This document shows positions 62,406-64,000 of a DNA stretch of 64,000 nucleotides, in pieces. The position numbers and the translations under genes are program-made. Below the pieces are notes generated by a model. That model was not told the DNA's origin, ran no database searches, and saw nothing but the letters and a program-made list of their open reading frames with translations. This DNA is from Muribaculaceae bacterium (GTDB lineage Bacteria; Bacteroidota; Bacteroidia; Bacteroidales; Muribaculaceae), in contig VSPE01000001.1 of NCBI GenBank assembly GCA_009775225.1, positions 150,892-214,891 on the forward strand, in the 5' to 3' direction. The stretch's first letter is position 1. Each line of letters begins with the position of its first letter.

Positions 62406-62584
62406 GTGTACATTTTGGCTCCGGTCGCCATTGAAATAAAAATGAAAAATATTTATCAGGCGCGACTTCGGGGCGGGGTAGGACGTGCTGATTTTCTATC
62501 TGTATCTAATTGGTTGAAAACAAGGAAGTGAGCGCCTGCTTTTGGTGCTTATTGTAATTTTTCTCAAAAAAAGTGCTTGAAAAA
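62406..62584. other. Intergenic stretch with no recognised feature
   Basis: AT-rich sequence between the nuo-atp terminator and the tRNA promoter. I see no gene, repeat or RNA in it. Confidence 0.6.
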
Positions 62585-62616
62585 TTTGGCGGAATGTAAA
62601 CTTATACGTAACTTTG
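62585..62616 (+). promoter_or_regulatory. Promoter for the tRNA pair
   Basis: TTTG (62585-62588), a 20-base spacer and TAACTTTG (62609-62616): a full consensus match, about 35 bases before tRNA-Gly. Confidence 0.8.
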
Positions 62617-62650
62617 CACCGCAAAAGCCCGGAGGGGCTTACGAAAAATT

Positions 62651-62723
<73 letters not shown>

Positions 62724-62767
62724 CAAAAGCTTTTTAGCTTCCCTCAGTGCCTATGGCGCTTCCCCAT

Positions 62768-62851
62768 GTCCGGGTGGTGGAATTGGTAGACACGCTACTT
62801 TGAGGGGGTAGTGGGCGAAAGCCTGTGTGAGTTCGAATCTCATCTCGGACA
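62768..62851 (+). tRNA. tRNA-Leu (anticodon GAG)
   Basis: An 84-base class II cloverleaf. The acceptor GTCCGGG pairs with CTCGGAC, the anticodon stem-loop CTACTTTGAGGGGGTAG shows GAG, there is a variable arm (GGGCGAAAGCCT), and the T arm is GAGTTCGAATCTC. The CCA end is not encoded. Confidence 0.95.
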
Positions 62852-62857
62852 CTTTAA

Positions 62858-62899
62858 GCCGCAAGCATCTAAGAAATGCTTGCGGCCTTTTGTTTTTTT
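62858..62899 (+). terminator. Terminator after the tRNA pair
   Basis: GCCGCAAGCAT (62858-62868) pairs with ATGCTTGCGGC (62876-62886), followed by CTTTTGTTTTTTT. Confidence 0.9.
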
Positions 62900-62922
62900 A
62901 TTCTAATAGCGATTATTGTAGT

Positions 62923-63927
62923 ATGACCGAAAACTCTCGCGTGGCATATCTTGATACGGGCAAAGGAATTGCCATGTTTCTTATAGTGTTGCTGCACCTT
63001 GTGCCCGGCTTGTATTCTGTGCTGTCGTACCTCTCTTTGTATAGCGTGTGCTACTTCTTTATGGTGTCGGGCATGCTCTATAAGGAGTATGGTAGTCCGC
63101 GAGCCTTTGTGCTTCGCAAAGTAAACACACTTGCAGTTCCGTTTGTCGGCTGGTATTGTATTGGCTATCTTGTGCATCTTGTAGGTCGCATTGTTGCCGG
63201 AATGGAATTGGAGCCCGACTTCGGTATATTCAAGATTTTCCACACCAACGAGATTTTCAACCTTCCGGCCTGGTTTATTCTCAGTCTTTTCTGGTGTCAG
63301 CTCCTCTTCTATGCCGTGCGCCGTATTCTTCGCAATGCTTTTGCGGTTGCTCTGGGAGTTCTTGTGCTTGCGTCGGTTGGCATTGCTATGTCACGTTACG
63401 GAGTGAATAACTTTCTCTATATCGGCAGCAGCCTATCTTGCCTGCCATTCTTCTTCCTCGGGCGGCTCCTTGCCGGTTGTGGCTTCTCTCCTGGTGTATC
63501 GCCGTCTCGACGCGTGGCTCTTGCCGGTCTTGCCGTCGCTGTAGGAGCGTTTGTGCTGATGGCATGCCTGTTTGATGCCGCTCCCGACTTCTCATGCTAT
63601 CGCAACGAGCTTTCTGTAGGCTCTATGTGGCAGTATTATCTCTGCGCAATCGCTTTTATTGTGGCGCTGCTGTCGTTCTGCTGTCTTGTCGGCCGGCTTC
63701 CCTTGTTTACATGGCTGGGCCGCAACTCGCTCGTCGCACTTGTTGCTCATCTACAGCCCTCAGTTGTGGTGTCCTTATTGCTTGCATCTGTGTTTGTCGG
63801 TGCTGATGAAGTGTTTGTGATACCCTTCCTCACGTTTGCGGTGGTAATGGCGCTGATGCCACTCATTGTAGCGCTGTCAAAGCGCTTCCTTCCGTGTATC
63901 TCGGGGTATAGGGACTTGATTAGCTGA
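62923..63927 (+). CDS. Acyltransferase-3 family membrane protein
   Basis: The ATG at 62923 (MTENSRVAYLDTGKGIAMFL) gives 334 residues; a longer reading from 62827 overlaps tRNA-Leu. About ten membrane helices are expected. The short N-terminal motif RVAYLDTGKGIAM and the following FLIVLLHL, with its histidine, match the OafA/NodX-type acyltransferases that acetylate surface sugars. The substrate cannot be told. It stands alone after the tRNA terminator, and its own promoter is not clear. Confidence 0.8.
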   Translation: MTENSRVAYLDTGKGIAMFLIVLLHLVPGLYSVLSYLSLYSVCYFFMVSGMLYKEYGSPRAFVLRKVNTLAVPFVGWYCIGYLVHLVGRIVAGMELEPDFGIFKIFHTNEIFNLPAWFILSLFWCQLLFYAVRRILRNAFAVALGVLVLASVGIAMSRYGVNNFLYIGSSLSCLPFFFLGRLLAGCGFSPGVSPSRRVALAGLAVAVGAFVLMACLFDAAPDFSCYRNELSVGSMWQYYLCAIAFIVALLSFCCLVGRLPLFTWLGRNSLVALVAHLQPSVVVSLLLASVFVGADEVFVIPFLTFAVVMALMPLIVALSKRFLPCISGYRDLIS

Positions 63928-64000
63928 AGATTCAATAACGAAGTGCAAAAAGCACCGTTCTGAATAGGCCCATATTTTTTGAGACTCGAGACTTAATGGC

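Overview
The window looks like a chromosome segment of a Bacteroidales bacterium, most likely from the Muribaculaceae or a close family (family level is inference). The signs are promoters of the Bacteroidetes type (TTTG, about 20 bases, TAnnTTTG), almost no Shine-Dalgarno sites, a TonB receptor paired with a DUF4249 lipoprotein, DUF4199/DUF6048-type genes, secreted proteins with type IX-secretion-like C-terminal tails, an atp operon in the order DC-BEFHAG, and an 11-subunit complex I without NuoEFG.

Layout. 1-7.7 kb: the 5' end of dnaE, a GT4 glycosyltransferase, and a minus-strand set surA, ostA-like, acyltransferase, metallophosphoesterase, HPPK-like, which points to envelope biogenesis. 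7.7-12.1 kb: two secreted proteins, an M6 metalloprotease and a four-repeat beta-sandwich protein, with nearly the same C-terminal tail. 12.2-20.7 kb: pyrG, yidC, aspC, then aspT and aspD, the aspartate:alanine exchanger and aspartate 4-decarboxylase that together can make proton-motive force. 20.9-25.9 kb: a large secreted adhesin-like protein, then an AT-rich island with a CotH-type lipoprotein, a broken IS5-type transposase and the stub of another gene. 25.9-32.2 kb: serS, yqeY, guaB and two periplasmic PPIase-type genes. 32.2-36.6 kb: a tightly overlapping minus-strand operon (DUF4199, GT2, nitroreductase, lipoprotein, outer-membrane protein, SDR). 36.7-40.5 kb: a DUF308-like membrane protein, HU, a 29-residue basic protein and an RNase E/G with a long disordered tail. 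40.5-44.7 kb: a lipoprotein, TonB receptor and DUF4249 operon in which the last two genes appear to start at CTG and TTG codons overlapping the previous stop.

45.1-62.3 kb holds the most striking arrangement. The complex I genes nuoA-B-CD-H are followed directly by a complete ATP synthase operon (atpD-C-B-E-F-H-A-G), and then nuoI-J-K-L-M-N resumes. All 18 genes lie on one strand, with no recognisable internal promoter or terminator at the two junctions. The proton pump and the proton-driven ATP synthase may therefore be one 17-kb transcription unit. The window closes with tRNA-Gly, tRNA-Leu and a membrane acyltransferase.

All calls rest on reading the sequence and on known family motifs; no database search was run. 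Non-ATG starts, promoters and hairpins are predictions.
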